Shown here in pieces: positions 1-7,549 of a stretch of DNA of 64,000 nt (its first letter is position 1; each line of letters opens with the position of its first letter). Under the pieces are notes generated by a model that saw nothing but the letters and a program-made list of their open reading frames with translations, was not told the origin of the DNA and did not search any database. This DNA is from Lewinellaceae bacterium. Its GTDB lineage: Bacteria; Bacteroidota; Bacteroidia; Chitinophagales; Saprospiraceae. The stretch is taken from NCBI GenBank assembly GCA_020636435.1, contig JACJXX010000002.1, positions 3,782,001 through 3,846,000 on the forward strand, in the 5' to 3' direction. Both the position numbers and the translations under genes were made by a program.

Positions 1-97
1 CGCCGGACAGTTCCAGCTCGGGAATATCTTCGACGTAGCGTTTCAGGATGCGCTGCGCCGGCAATTGGTCTTCGATGATGATGCATTTAACCGCCAT
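1..97 (-). CDS. LytTR-type response regulator, N-terminal part (runs off the window)
   Basis: The first 32 codons on the minus strand read as the start of a receiver domain: a short beta strand (MAVKCIIIED) followed by a helix rich in Q, A, R and L. The IIIED acidic pair is the usual Mg-binding pocket of receiver domains. The stop codon of the adjacent LytS-like kinase overlaps this start by 11 bases (87-97), which implies translational coupling in one operon, kinase first. Such kinases normally pair with LytTR DNA-binding regulators, so the missing C-terminus is probably LytTR; that part is inference because only the start is visible. Confidence 0.8.
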   Translation of the reverse strand, partial: MAVKCIIIEDQLPAQRILKRYVEDIPELELSG

Positions 98-1154
98 GGG
101 GTTGCAGTTCTAGTCTCAGGCTGACAAGATAAACATTATCTTTCACAACCGTTTCCAGGTGGTGTTTTCCCGGATACTGCAACTCCAGGCGCTTGCGCAC
201 ATTTTCCAGGCCGATCCCTTTGTTCAGGTAATTGTCGGAGGAGTTGACCGTTTCCGCAAAGGTGTTGGCGCATTCAAACCACAGCTCTTCCCCTTTGATT
301 TCGGCCTTTATCCTGATCCAGATGTCTTCCGCCTGGCTGGAGAGGCTGTGCTTATAACAATTCTCCACAAAAGCGATGAGGATCATGGGGGCGATGCGTT
401 TGGCGCGGATGTCGCCCGCTACGGCGTATTCCACCTTGCCCCGGCCTTCCATCTGCAATTCTTGCAACCGGATAAAATCCTCCAGGTATTTCAGTTCTTT
501 TTCCAGCGGCACCAGGTTTTCCCGGCTTTCGTAAAGCATGTAGCGCATGATGGCGGACAGGTGCAGGATGATCTCCGGCGTTTTGGGCGACCCTTCCTGG
601 GCGTAGGAATAAAGGTTGTTGAGATTGTTGAACAAAAAATGCGGATGAAGCTGAGATTTCAGGAACTGCAGCTGGCTTTCCACCTTTTCTTTTTCCACCC
701 GTTCCAAAGCTGATTGTTTCTGGAGGTTGTCCCACGCCAGTTTGAAGCCTACGAAAAAAACGATAGTGGGGCCGATCTCGAGCAAGTTGGGAAGAAACCC
801 CTGAAAATTTTCCGACCGGCGCGTGCCGGGGAAAAATAACTGTTCCAGCACAAACTCCTCAATCAGGATGGCGCCTACCAAAGCCAGGAAGCTCAGCAAC
901 AGAAAGCTGCCGTAGCGCTTGCGGTAAAAAAACTGAGGCAGGAGCCGGTAATTGATCAGGATGATGACCAGAAAATAATTGAGGGCAAATACGAAATCGA
1001 CAAACTGAAGGTTGGAGGGGCCTCCAAACCTGGCGCTCATCCGGTTTTTCTGGTAGGCAATGACCACGAAGTAGAGCACCCACAGGAGGATGTGAATGAC
1101 TGTTTCACGGGAGAGCCAGTTTCTTAGTTTATCGATGACGGGTTTGGTTTGCAT
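87..1154 (-). CDS. LytS/YehU-family membrane sensor histidine kinase
   Basis: 355 residues. Hydrophobic segments near residues 19-33, 52-68, 83-105 and 126-140 suggest four membrane spans with no large extracytoplasmic sensor. The His_kinase (PF06580-type) dimerisation motif HPHFLFN follows at 170-176, with the likely phospho-acceptor at H172. An ATP-binding domain carries the N-box (FVENCYKHS) and a late GIGLENVRKRL glycine motif. This is the short-kinase architecture that pairs with LytTR regulators, and it overlaps the regulator start by 11 bases. Signal and targets cannot be read from sequence. It is not adjacent to the mannan locus, so a role in its control is not supported. Confidence 0.9.
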   Translation of the reverse strand: MQTKPVIDKLRNWLSRETVIHILLWVLYFVVIAYQKNRMSARFGGPSNLQFVDFVFALNYFLVIILINYRLLPQFFYRKRYGSFLLLSFLALVGAILIEEFVLEQLFFPGTRRSENFQGFLPNLLEIGPTIVFFVGFKLAWDNLQKQSALERVEKEKVESQLQFLKSQLHPHFLFNNLNNLYSYAQEGSPKTPEIILHLSAIMRYMLYESRENLVPLEKELKYLEDFIRLQELQMEGRGKVEYAVAGDIRAKRIAPMILIAFVENCYKHSLSSQAEDIWIRIKAEIKGEELWFECANTFAETVNSSDNYLNKGIGLENVRKRLELQYPGKHHLETVVKDNVYLVSLRLELQPHGG

Positions 1155-1187
1155 TATTTAAGCTGTTCAATTGAGGAGCGGATAGAT

Positions 1188-1292
1188 AGAACGCGGATAA
1201 ACACGGATGCGGCGGATTTTCGCGGATTTCAGGGTATGGATAATTCTCCCCAATCCGCGAAAATCCGCTTAATCCGCGTCATCCGTGTTCTA
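1188..1292. repeat. Long imperfect palindrome of GCGGAT motifs
   Basis: Two arms of about 41 bases (1188-1229 and 1251-1292) are near-complementary. Both carry GCGGATTTTCGCGGATT next to the loop and repeated ACGGAT/GCGGAT steps further out. A single half-copy occurs at 4192-4235 and a more diverged paired copy at 7297-7466. It lies between the divergent kinase and receptor genes and has no coding signal, so it looks like a dispersed extragenic palindrome. Confidence 0.85.
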
Positions 1293-1509
1293 TTCCCAGG
1301 CATATCCATGCCTTTCGCCATTCAAATTTGCCCATAAAAACCCACCTTCCAAAATCCCTCCGGCAAACGACAATTTCCAGGGGGTGAACAACCATTTCGG
1401 CCGGGTTTCCATAAAAGTGCCGCTTACCCGCCCCATTTTGTCGTTCCCCGAATAAACTTGTTCCGCCTTTTTCCCGCCTGCATCTTTGTCCCGGATTTGA
1501 AAGAATCTG

Positions 1510-1644
1510 GACTTTGGGCGGTCAGACGTTAAAGGCGGAAGTCGGAAGTCGGAAGTCGGAATTGACCTCCGAATAGGCACAAAACGCCCATTTTCCGACT
1601 TCCGACTTCGCATTTCCGACTTCACCCTTGGTTCGTCCAAAGTC
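1510..1644. repeat. Palindrome built from GGAAGTC repeats
   Basis: A GACTTTGGGCG end at 1510 pairs with CGTCCAAAGTC ending at 1644. Inside, GGAAGTC repeated three times (about 1537-1560) pairs with GACTTCC-type repeats (1592-1624). The reading frames through it are low-complexity products of the repeat. It ends about 28 bases before the receptor start at 1673, so it may sit in that transcript's leader. With the GCGGAT palindrome it fills most of the 518-base gap 1155-1672. Confidence 0.75.
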
Positions 1645-1672
1645 AAAAAAGAATACCCTTTAAAAATAACTA

Positions 1673-4156
1673 ATGATGAAATTTCAAGCACTTGTCCTCC
1701 TCCTGTTAACGGCCCTATTCCAAAGCATCAGCCTAACGGCGCAACCCTCCGCCGGAAGCCTGGAAGCCGAATTGCTCAACCCTGCCCGCATTTACCTGAA
1801 GGGCAAAGTGGTGGAAGCAGGCGCCCAGGCGCCCCTCAGTTATGCAACGGTGAGCCTCTTCGGCCAGGCGGACAGCACCCTGATCGGCGGAAATATCACC
1901 GACGAGGCCGGCCAATTTAGCCTGGAAGTTAAACCCGGCGCCTATTATATCGTCATCGAATTCCTGGCTTTTCAGCCCAAAACCATTCCGAATATCATTG
2001 TTTCCAAAGGCCAGCCGGAAATTAACCTCGGCGTTATAACGCTGGAGCCGGAAGCCACTGCTCTGGAAGAAGTGATCGTGGTCGGCGAGAAAAGCCAGAT
2101 GCAGTTGTCATTAGATAAAAAGGTGTTCAACGTCGGCAAAGACCTGGCCAGCCGGGGCGGTTCGGCCGCCGACCTGCTGGACAATGTGCCTTCGGTGCAG
2201 GTGGATGTGGAAGGCAATGTCAGCCTGCGGGGCGGCGGCAGCGTGCGCATCCTGATCGATGGAAAGCCCTCCGGCCTGATCGGCATGGACGGCGCCAGTG
2301 GCCTGCGGCAGCTACAAGCCAATATGATCGAAAGAGTGGAAGTGATCACCAACCCCTCCGCCCGCTACGAAGCGGAAGGCATGGCCGGCATCATCAACAT
2401 CGTACTGAAAAAAGAACGCCAGGCCGGCACCAACGGCTCTTTTGACCTGACAGCAGGCTATCCCGACAACTACGGCGCGGCCATCAACCTCAACTACCGT
2501 ACCGACAAGCTGAACCTCTTTTCGAATTACGGCATCTTCTACCGCCAGGGCCCCGGCGGCGGCTCCTCCTACCAGGAGGTGTACAGCGGAGACACGACCT
2601 TTATTACCCAGCAGAACAATGACCGGCTGCGGGGCGGCCTGTCCCAAAACATCCGCGTAGGCGCCGATTACTTTTTCAACCCGAGAAATATCCTGACTAC
2701 GGCGTTCAACCTGCGCCTGGGCAACGAAAACAACCAGGCCGAAACCCGCTACAGGGATTACCTGTATTCCCTCGGCAACCCCACCGGCATCACTTTGAGG
2801 ACCGACGACGAGCAGGAGGACGAAACCAACATAGAATATGCCCTCACCTACAAGAAAACTTTCGAGCAGGAAGGGCGGGAATTCACCTTCGACGCCCGCT
2901 ATCAGGACAATACCGAAAAAGAAGGCTCCGACCTGGCCAACCATTACTACACTCCGGAATTCGAGCCTGACGGAACGCCGGACCTGCTCCAGCGTTCGGA
3001 CAACAAAGAAAGCGAGCGGCAGTTCATCCTGCAGGCCGACTACGTACACCCCCTCGGAAAAAACGGCAAATTCGAGGCGGGCCTGCGCAGCTCCCTTCGC
3101 AACATCGACAACGACTACCTCGTCACGGAATTTACCGACGACGAATGGATAACGCTGGAGGGCCTGAGCAACAATTTCCAGTACGACGAAAACATCCATG
3201 CCGCCTACCTGATGTACGGCAACAAGCTCGGCCGGTTCTCCTGGCAATTGGGCCTGCGCCCCGAGTACAGCCAGGTGACGACCCGCCTGCTGCAAACCGA
3301 TGAGGTGAATGATCGCAGTTACCTGAACCTGTTTCCCAGCGCTCATTTCTCTTACGAGCTGCCCGGCCAGAATGCGGTGCAGGTTAGCTACAGCCGCCGG
3401 GTGCGCCGCCCGCGCTTCTGGGACCTGAATCCTTTCTTCACCTTCAGCGACGACCGCAACTACTTCAGCGGCAACCCGAACCTCGACCCGGAATTCACCA
3501 ATTCCATGGAGCTGGGCCACCTCAAATACTGGGATAACGCATCGCTGAGTTCCAGCATCTACTACCGCCATACCGACGGCAAGATCGACCGCATCCGGAC
3601 GGTCAACGATGACGGCACCTCCATCACCCAGCCGGAGAACCTGCTTTCAGAAGATGCCTTCGGCCTGGAATTCACCGCCTCCTGGAACCCCTATAAGTGG
3701 TGGAAGCTCAACGGCGATTTCAACTTCTTCCGCGCCATCACCGACGGCGGCAACCTGGGCGATTCTTTTGAAAGCGATACTTACAGCTGGTTTGCCCGCA
3801 CTTCCTCCCGCTTCACCTTGTGGAACAATACGGACGTGCAATTGCGCTTCAACTACCGTGCTCCTCAGGAAACGGCCCAGGGCCTGCGCAAATCCATGTA
3901 CGGGGTAGACCTGGCGGCCAGCCGCGATATCCTGCAGGACAAAGGCACGCTTACTCTGAGCGTGCGGGACGTATTCAACACCAACCGCTTCCGCTTCCAG
4001 GCTGAAGGGGAGAACTTCTTCACTGCAAACGACTTCCAGTGGCGCGCCCGGCAGATCACCCTTTCCTTCAGCTACCGCCTGAACCAGAAGAAACAGCGCG
4101 GCGGCCAGGGCAATGGCGGCGAGCAGAATGGAGGCGGGGAAGAGATGGGGTTTTAG
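1673..4156 (+). CDS. Outer-membrane beta-barrel receptor with carboxypeptidase-regulatory domain
   Basis: 827 residues with a signal peptide (to about residue 23, ending LTAQ). A carboxypeptidase-regulatory-like beta-sandwich follows (about 45-130, KGKVVEAGAQAPLSYATVSL), then a TonB-plug-like segment (about 135-245, with LDNVPSVQVDVEGNVSLRGG and IERVEVITNPSARYEAEGMA) and a long C-terminal beta-barrel of the OMP_b-brl_3 type (PF14905). The barrel ends in a polar G/Q/N/E tail rather than the usual terminal aromatic strand, although the final residue is F. The ATG at 1673 is followed by a second at 1676; either could be used. The family is TonB-linked in architecture, but the substrate is unknown. 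It has no partner SusD and stands alone between repeats. Confidence 0.88.
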   Translation: MMKFQALVLLLLTALFQSISLTAQPSAGSLEAELLNPARIYLKGKVVEAGAQAPLSYATVSLFGQADSTLIGGNITDEAGQFSLEVKPGAYYIVIEFLAFQPKTIPNIIVSKGQPEINLGVITLEPEATALEEVIVVGEKSQMQLSLDKKVFNVGKDLASRGGSAADLLDNVPSVQVDVEGNVSLRGGGSVRILIDGKPSGLIGMDGASGLRQLQANMIERVEVITNPSARYEAEGMAGIINIVLKKERQAGTNGSFDLTAGYPDNYGAAINLNYRTDKLNLFSNYGIFYRQGPGGGSSYQEVYSGDTTFITQQNNDRLRGGLSQNIRVGADYFFNPRNILTTAFNLRLGNENNQAETRYRDYLYSLGNPTGITLRTDDEQEDETNIEYALTYKKTFEQEGREFTFDARYQDNTEKEGSDLANHYYTPEFEPDGTPDLLQRSDNKESERQFILQADYVHPLGKNGKFEAGLRSSLRNIDNDYLVTEFTDDEWITLEGLSNNFQYDENIHAAYLMYGNKLGRFSWQLGLRPEYSQVTTRLLQTDEVNDRSYLNLFPSAHFSYELPGQNAVQVSYSRRVRRPRFWDLNPFFTFSDDRNYFSGNPNLDPEFTNSMELGHLKYWDNASLSSSIYYRHTDGKIDRIRTVNDDGTSITQPENLLSEDAFGLEFTASWNPYKWWKLNGDFNFFRAITDGGNLGDSFESDTYSWFARTSSRFTLWNNTDVQLRFNYRAPQETAQGLRKSMYGVDLAASRDILQDKGTLTLSVRDVFNTNRFRFQAEGENFFTANDFQWRARQITLSFSYRLNQKKQRGGQGNGGEQNGGGEEMGF

Positions 4157-4191
4157 GTTTTAGCAACTTCGGGGTGGACGTGACGTAGTAT

Positions 4192-4235
4192 GGAACGCGG
4201 ATGACGCGGATTAAGCGGATTTACGCGGATATTCC
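4192..4235. repeat. Half-copy of the GCGGAT palindrome family
   Basis: The sequence repeats GCGGAT four times with the same spacing as the right arm of the 1188-1292 palindrome (GGATGACGCGGATTAAGCGG is shared with its reverse complement). Only one arm is present. It ends just before a truncated DUF234 reading frame resumes. Confidence 0.75.
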
Positions 4236-4243
4236 TGGCATGA

Positions 4244-4810
4244 ACGGTCTATTTCTCTATCCTGTCATTACTCGCTTCCTCTAAAACCTCCCGGACCGAG
4301 GTGGAAAGCATCCTGAAAAAAGACATCGGCGGCTTCCTGAGCCGGCTTGAAACGGAGTACCACATCATCCGCAAGGTACGGCCCATTTTTTCAAAACCGG
4401 GCGGAAGAAACGTCAAATACGAGATCGAAGACAACTTCCTCCACTTTTGGTTCCGGTTTATTTACAAAAATAAAGGCGCTGTCGAGATCGGCAATTTCGA
4501 ATACCTCAAATCGCTCGTTTTAAGAGATTTACCGACCTACAGCGGTAGGTTTCTGGAAAAATATTTCACCGAAAAATTAGCGATGTCAGGCAACTGGTCC
4601 GAAATCGGCAGTTACTGGGAAAAGGGGTTTAAAAACCAGATTGACATAGTTGCGGTCAACCACCTGGAAAAGACAGCTCTATTCGCAGAAGTCAAAAGGA
4701 ATGAAAAGCATTATTCGGAGCACCAACTGAGGATCAAGGCTCAATCCCTCCTGCGGAAATTGAGCGGTTACGAACTTGACTATCTCGGTTTATCGCTAAA
4801 GGATTTATAA
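4244..4810 (+). pseudogene. C-terminal fragment of an archaeal-type ATPase (DUF234 domain)
   Basis: The frame opens after a stop at 4241-4243 and reads YFSILSLLASSKTS, then GGFLSRLETEYHIIRK and NFLHFWFRFIY. This is the winged-helix plus DUF234 nuclease-like C-terminus of AAA ATPases that are normally about 400-480 residues. The P-loop ATPase half is absent. The first usable start in frame is a GTG at 4301, which would give 169 residues and cut into the winged helix, so this is better read as a 3' remnant. Homology begins within about 10-15 bases of the 4192-4235 palindrome half-copy, suggesting that the junction and the repeat arose together. It converges on hepT with only two bases between stops. 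Confidence 0.72.
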
Positions 4811-4812
4811 AT

Positions 4813-5163
4813 TTAATCCTCTATTTCCAAAATGACCCGTAGGATTTGTCCTTTAAATACTGGCACATGTACCTGAATGATCCTCCAAAGGATGTCATTT
4901 TGAATTTCATAATAATCATGTACTAAGATATGCCTTAGGCCAGCAATTGCTTTCCATTCTACTTCGGGATATTTTTCTTTTAACTCGTTAGTAAGATGGT
5001 ATACCGCTTCCCCGACAATTTCCAATTGTTTAATAGAAGCAAAGCGGGTTTTGGAATCTTTTTCAAAAAAGGCAAGATCAATCCCTTCCACATAACTTTC
5101 AACTTCTTCGATGGCGTCTCTGATATGTTGTAGCCTTGCTTTATCAGGCGGCTTTTCTTTCAT
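4813..5163 (-). CDS. hepT: HepT-like ribonuclease toxin (DUF86)
   Basis: 116 residues, all-helical, with the HEPN-type RX4HXY motif at R77-H82-Y84 (RHILVHDY). This is the RNase active site of HepT toxins, and length matches the family. Its start lies inside the preceding nucleotidyltransferase gene (20-base overlap, 5144-5163), the classical antitoxin-first arrangement. In known HepT/MntA systems the nucleotidyltransferase AMPylates the tyrosine of this motif to silence the toxin; Y84 is present, so the mechanism can be retained. Both catalytic residues are intact, so the module looks functional. Confidence 0.9.
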   Translation of the reverse strand: MKEKPPDKARLQHIRDAIEEVESYVEGIDLAFFEKDSKTRFASIKQLEIVGEAVYHLTNELKEKYPEVEWKAIAGLRHILVHDYYEIQNDILWRIIQVHVPVFKGQILRVILEIED

Positions 5164-5455
5164 AGATCAGAATCTTTTCCTCATCTACATATTGTTTTAT
5201 ATACTTTGATATAGATTTCTCTGTTACTATATCCACTTCTCTTCCCGTCAACTCTTTTAGGTCGAGATAGATTTTAACGTACTCCAGGCCAATTGGCACA
5301 TTGGGGTCAAATTCAACGTACAGGTCAATATCACTGTCCTCTCTTTGTTTTTCTTTGGCAAATGAACCGAACAGGTAAACTCTTAAAATAGGCTGGCTAT
5401 CAAAATATTTGCCGAGTGTTTTGATTAACGGGTCATCATGAATTGACTTTTTCAT
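5144..5455 (-). CDS. mntA: MntA-like minimal nucleotidyltransferase antitoxin
   Basis: 103 residues. The nucleotidyltransferase signature GSX10DXD is complete: G30-S31 with D42 and D44 (GSFAKEKQREDSDID). A further acidic residue in REVDIVTE (about 75-77) can be the third metal ligand. It is first in a two-gene unit and overlaps hepT by 20 bases. It is expected to transfer AMP to HepT and block its RNase. AT content is higher here than in flanking genes, which fits acquisition with the neighbouring ATPase fragment as a small accessory island. Confidence 0.9.
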   Translation of the reverse strand: MKKSIHDDPLIKTLGKYFDSQPILRVYLFGSFAKEKQREDSDIDLYVEFDPNVPIGLEYVKIYLDLKELTGREVDIVTEKSISKYIKQYVDEEKILIYERKAA

Positions 5456-5630
5456 CGTCTTTCATTTGTTCAAACCTAACACTTTTAGGAATAAATTGCA
5501 ATAATTACACACCTGCGTAGGCCTATATCTAGGCTATTAGCCATGAAGAATGGCTTGAAACGTATAAAGATGCAGGATTGCATAAACCGAAAGCCACCTT
5601 CATAGCAACCGAAATCTATTGTAACCACAG

Positions 5631-6851
5631 TTAGGATAACCTCCTCCCCATCTCCAAACACATCCGCGAATTGTGATACGGCGCCTTCCAAGGCCCCGCC
5701 TTGTCTTCACTCAGTATGGGCTGGCCACACCGGTCCGTCCGCCAGTGCCATTCGCCCTCTTCCCGATCTATCAGGTGTGCTTTGATGAACGACCAGCAGT
5801 TGACGGCAGCTTCCGCAAACTTTTCTTCCCCCGTCAGTTGCCAGGCATTCCAGAAGCCCACTACCGCCTCCGCCTGCGGCCACCAGTGTTTGTCGGCGTC
5901 TTTCAGGCCCATGGGGCAGGCTTCGTACAAAATGGCCCCGTCGCTGTCGACGGCGGACAGCAGCACGGCTTCGGCCATGTGCAGGCATGCCGGGCGCACC
6001 CGCTCCAGGGCCTCCGCGCTGTCCAGCGCTTCGGCAGCCTCCCACAGCAGCCAACTGGCCTCCACGTTGTGGCCAAAGGAAATGTCGTGCCCCTTCGGCG
6101 TCCAGTTTTCATCGAAGTAGATGTGCATGCTGCCGTTTTCGGGGATGTAGAAGCGATCGAGGAACAGGCCGATGACGTTTTCCAGTGCATTCCGAAGGGC
6201 AGTGGAAGGCTTTATCCGGTAAAAACTGGCATAAGCTTCCAGGATGTGCAGGTGGGTATTCATGATTTTGGCCTCATTGGCGTCCTTTTCGCTGAGGCGG
6301 ATGTCGTCCATGGGGCTCCAGTCGCGGGCGAAGGCGCTGAGGTAGCCGTTTTTTTGCCGGTCGAAGCTGTATTTTTCGATGAGCCAGAAGATTTCTTCTG
6401 CCTGTTCCAGCGCCTCTCGTTTTTTAGTCAGCGCATAATACTCCCCCAGGGCGTAGACGGCGAAGGCCTGGGCGTATGCCTGCTTTTGGGTATCGGCGGG
6501 GTTGCCTTGATGGTCTACCGACCAGAACACGCCGCCTTCCAGATCGTCCCAGAAGTGCTCGCAGAAATAGGCGTAGGCCCGGTGGGCCAACTGGTGGTGG
6601 AGGCTGTCTCCGGTGGCAAGGGCTACCGCCGAGTAGGTCCACAGCAGGCGGGCGTTGAGGATCACGCCCTTGTCCGCTTCCGGGTGCAGTTGGCCGTAGC
6701 CGTCCATCCTGCCGAAGAAGCCGCCGTTCTTTTCGTCCACCATCTGGCTGCTCCACCAGTTGAGGATGTTGTGCAGTTCCTGGTGGAATTCGGTTTTCAG
6801 CTTGTTTATGTCAATTCTTAAAGGAGGGGGGTTCTTAATGGAAGATTTCAT
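5631..6851 (-). CDS. Cellobiose/mannobiose 2-epimerase (AGE family)
   Basis: 406 residues with the (alpha/alpha)6-barrel of the N-acylglucosamine 2-epimerase superfamily. Motifs typical of disaccharide 2-epimerases are MNTHLHILEAY (H200), SFGHNVEASWLLWEAAE (H261) and a C-terminal YHNSRMCLEMG; these hold the three conserved histidines. The enzyme epimerises the reducing-end sugar of beta-1,4-disaccharides. Next to a GH130 phosphorylase and a GH26 mannanase, the expected reaction is mannobiose to mannosyl-1,4-glucose, as established for the Bacteroides fragilis mannan pathway. It is cytoplasmic (no signal peptide) and the last gene of the minus-strand locus, 698 bases after the phosphorylase, a gap filled by repeats. 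The start could be slightly internal. Confidence 0.9.
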   Translation of the reverse strand: MKSSIKNPPPLRIDINKLKTEFHQELHNILNWWSSQMVDEKNGGFFGRMDGYGQLHPEADKGVILNARLLWTYSAVALATGDSLHHQLAHRAYAYFCEHFWDDLEGGVFWSVDHQGNPADTQKQAYAQAFAVYALGEYYALTKKREALEQAEEIFWLIEKYSFDRQKNGYLSAFARDWSPMDDIRLSEKDANEAKIMNTHLHILEAYASFYRIKPSTALRNALENVIGLFLDRFYIPENGSMHIYFDENWTPKGHDISFGHNVEASWLLWEAAEALDSAEALERVRPACLHMAEAVLLSAVDSDGAILYEACPMGLKDADKHWWPQAEAVVGFWNAWQLTGEEKFAEAAVNCWSFIKAHLIDREEGEWHWRTDRCGQPILSEDKAGPWKAPYHNSRMCLEMGRRLS

Positions 6852-7065
6852 CGTTTCAGTTTTTTGAAATTAAATCAGAGGTTAAGCAAGCAGACCTGCC
6901 AGGGGCTACCCTCATAGCGATGAATAGATGGCCTAAAACTCAGCCCGGCGGGGAACTCACCCCCACCCGATCGAAGATCGGCCTCCCCCTCTCTTTAGTC
7001 ATGTGGGAACATTGGGAAGAGAGGGGGGAACTCCGCGACTCGCCGAGGCCCCGGATGGCGGCACA

Positions 7066-7161
7066 GCGTTCGACTGAGCGTTCGACTGAGCGTTCGACTG
7101 AGCGTTCGACTGAGCGTTCGACTGAGCGTTCGACTGAGCGTTCGACTGAGCGTTCGACTGA
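7066..7161. repeat. Eight perfect 12-bp tandem repeats (GCGTTCGACTGA)
   Basis: Eight uninterrupted copies of GCGTTCGACTGA, followed by two copies of a 13-base CTCACGCCGAAGT unit. Because 12 is a multiple of three, both strands stay open through the array and give repetitive peptides, but there is no ribosome site or homology. It lies in the 698-base gap between the phosphorylase and epimerase genes. Confidence 0.95.
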
Positions 7162-7240
7162 GCTCACGCCGAAGTCTCACGCCGAAGTCCTGCCCCCCCC
7201 TCTTCTGTAAAGCTTCCGCGTGTCAAGAGGGGGCTGGGGG

Positions 7241-7510
7241 CATGCGCATCAGGTTTGAATTTTAACATATTTTTGAGGAGTGCATTATGGCAAAATGGAA
7301 CGCGGATCGGCGCGAATGCAGCGGATTGGCGCAGATCGGGGAACCCAAACCCCCGCCACTTGGCCAATGCCAGCCTGGATTTTCGCGGATAATGGCCTCT
7401 CCGAGGCCGGAGCAAGCTCCCCAATCCGCGAAAACTCGCTGCACCCGCGAAAACCCGCGTTCCATCAAAAGCGCTCAAACTCATCTTAACATATTAACCT
7501 GATGCGCATG
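7241..7510. mobile_element. 270-bp element with CATGCGCATCAGGTT terminal inverted repeats, containing a GCGGAT palindrome
   Basis: The termini are exact inverted copies of CATGCGCATCAGGTT (7241-7255 and 7496-7510), followed inside by TTAACATAT on both sides. Nested within is a diverged copy of the GCGGAT palindrome (about 7297-7340 against 7425-7466). There is no transposase and no convincing coding frame. It resembles a small non-autonomous element. Mobility is inferred from structure; a target duplication was not recognised. Confidence 0.6.
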
Positions 7511-7549
7511 AGGGTTGGGGGAGTTAAAAACCAGAAACTCGCCTCCCCT

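Noticed and set aside
87..1154. LytS/LytTR pair as the mannan locus regulator
   Set aside because: It is separated from the locus by unrelated genes and is not of the hybrid two-component or ECF type that usually controls such loci.
7066..7161. Possible CRISPR array
   Set aside because: Units are only 12 bases with no spacers and no cas genes nearby.
6920..7210. A 96-codon frame encoding STER repeats
   Set aside because: It is a product of the 12-bp tandem array; the opposite strand is also open and neither has homology.
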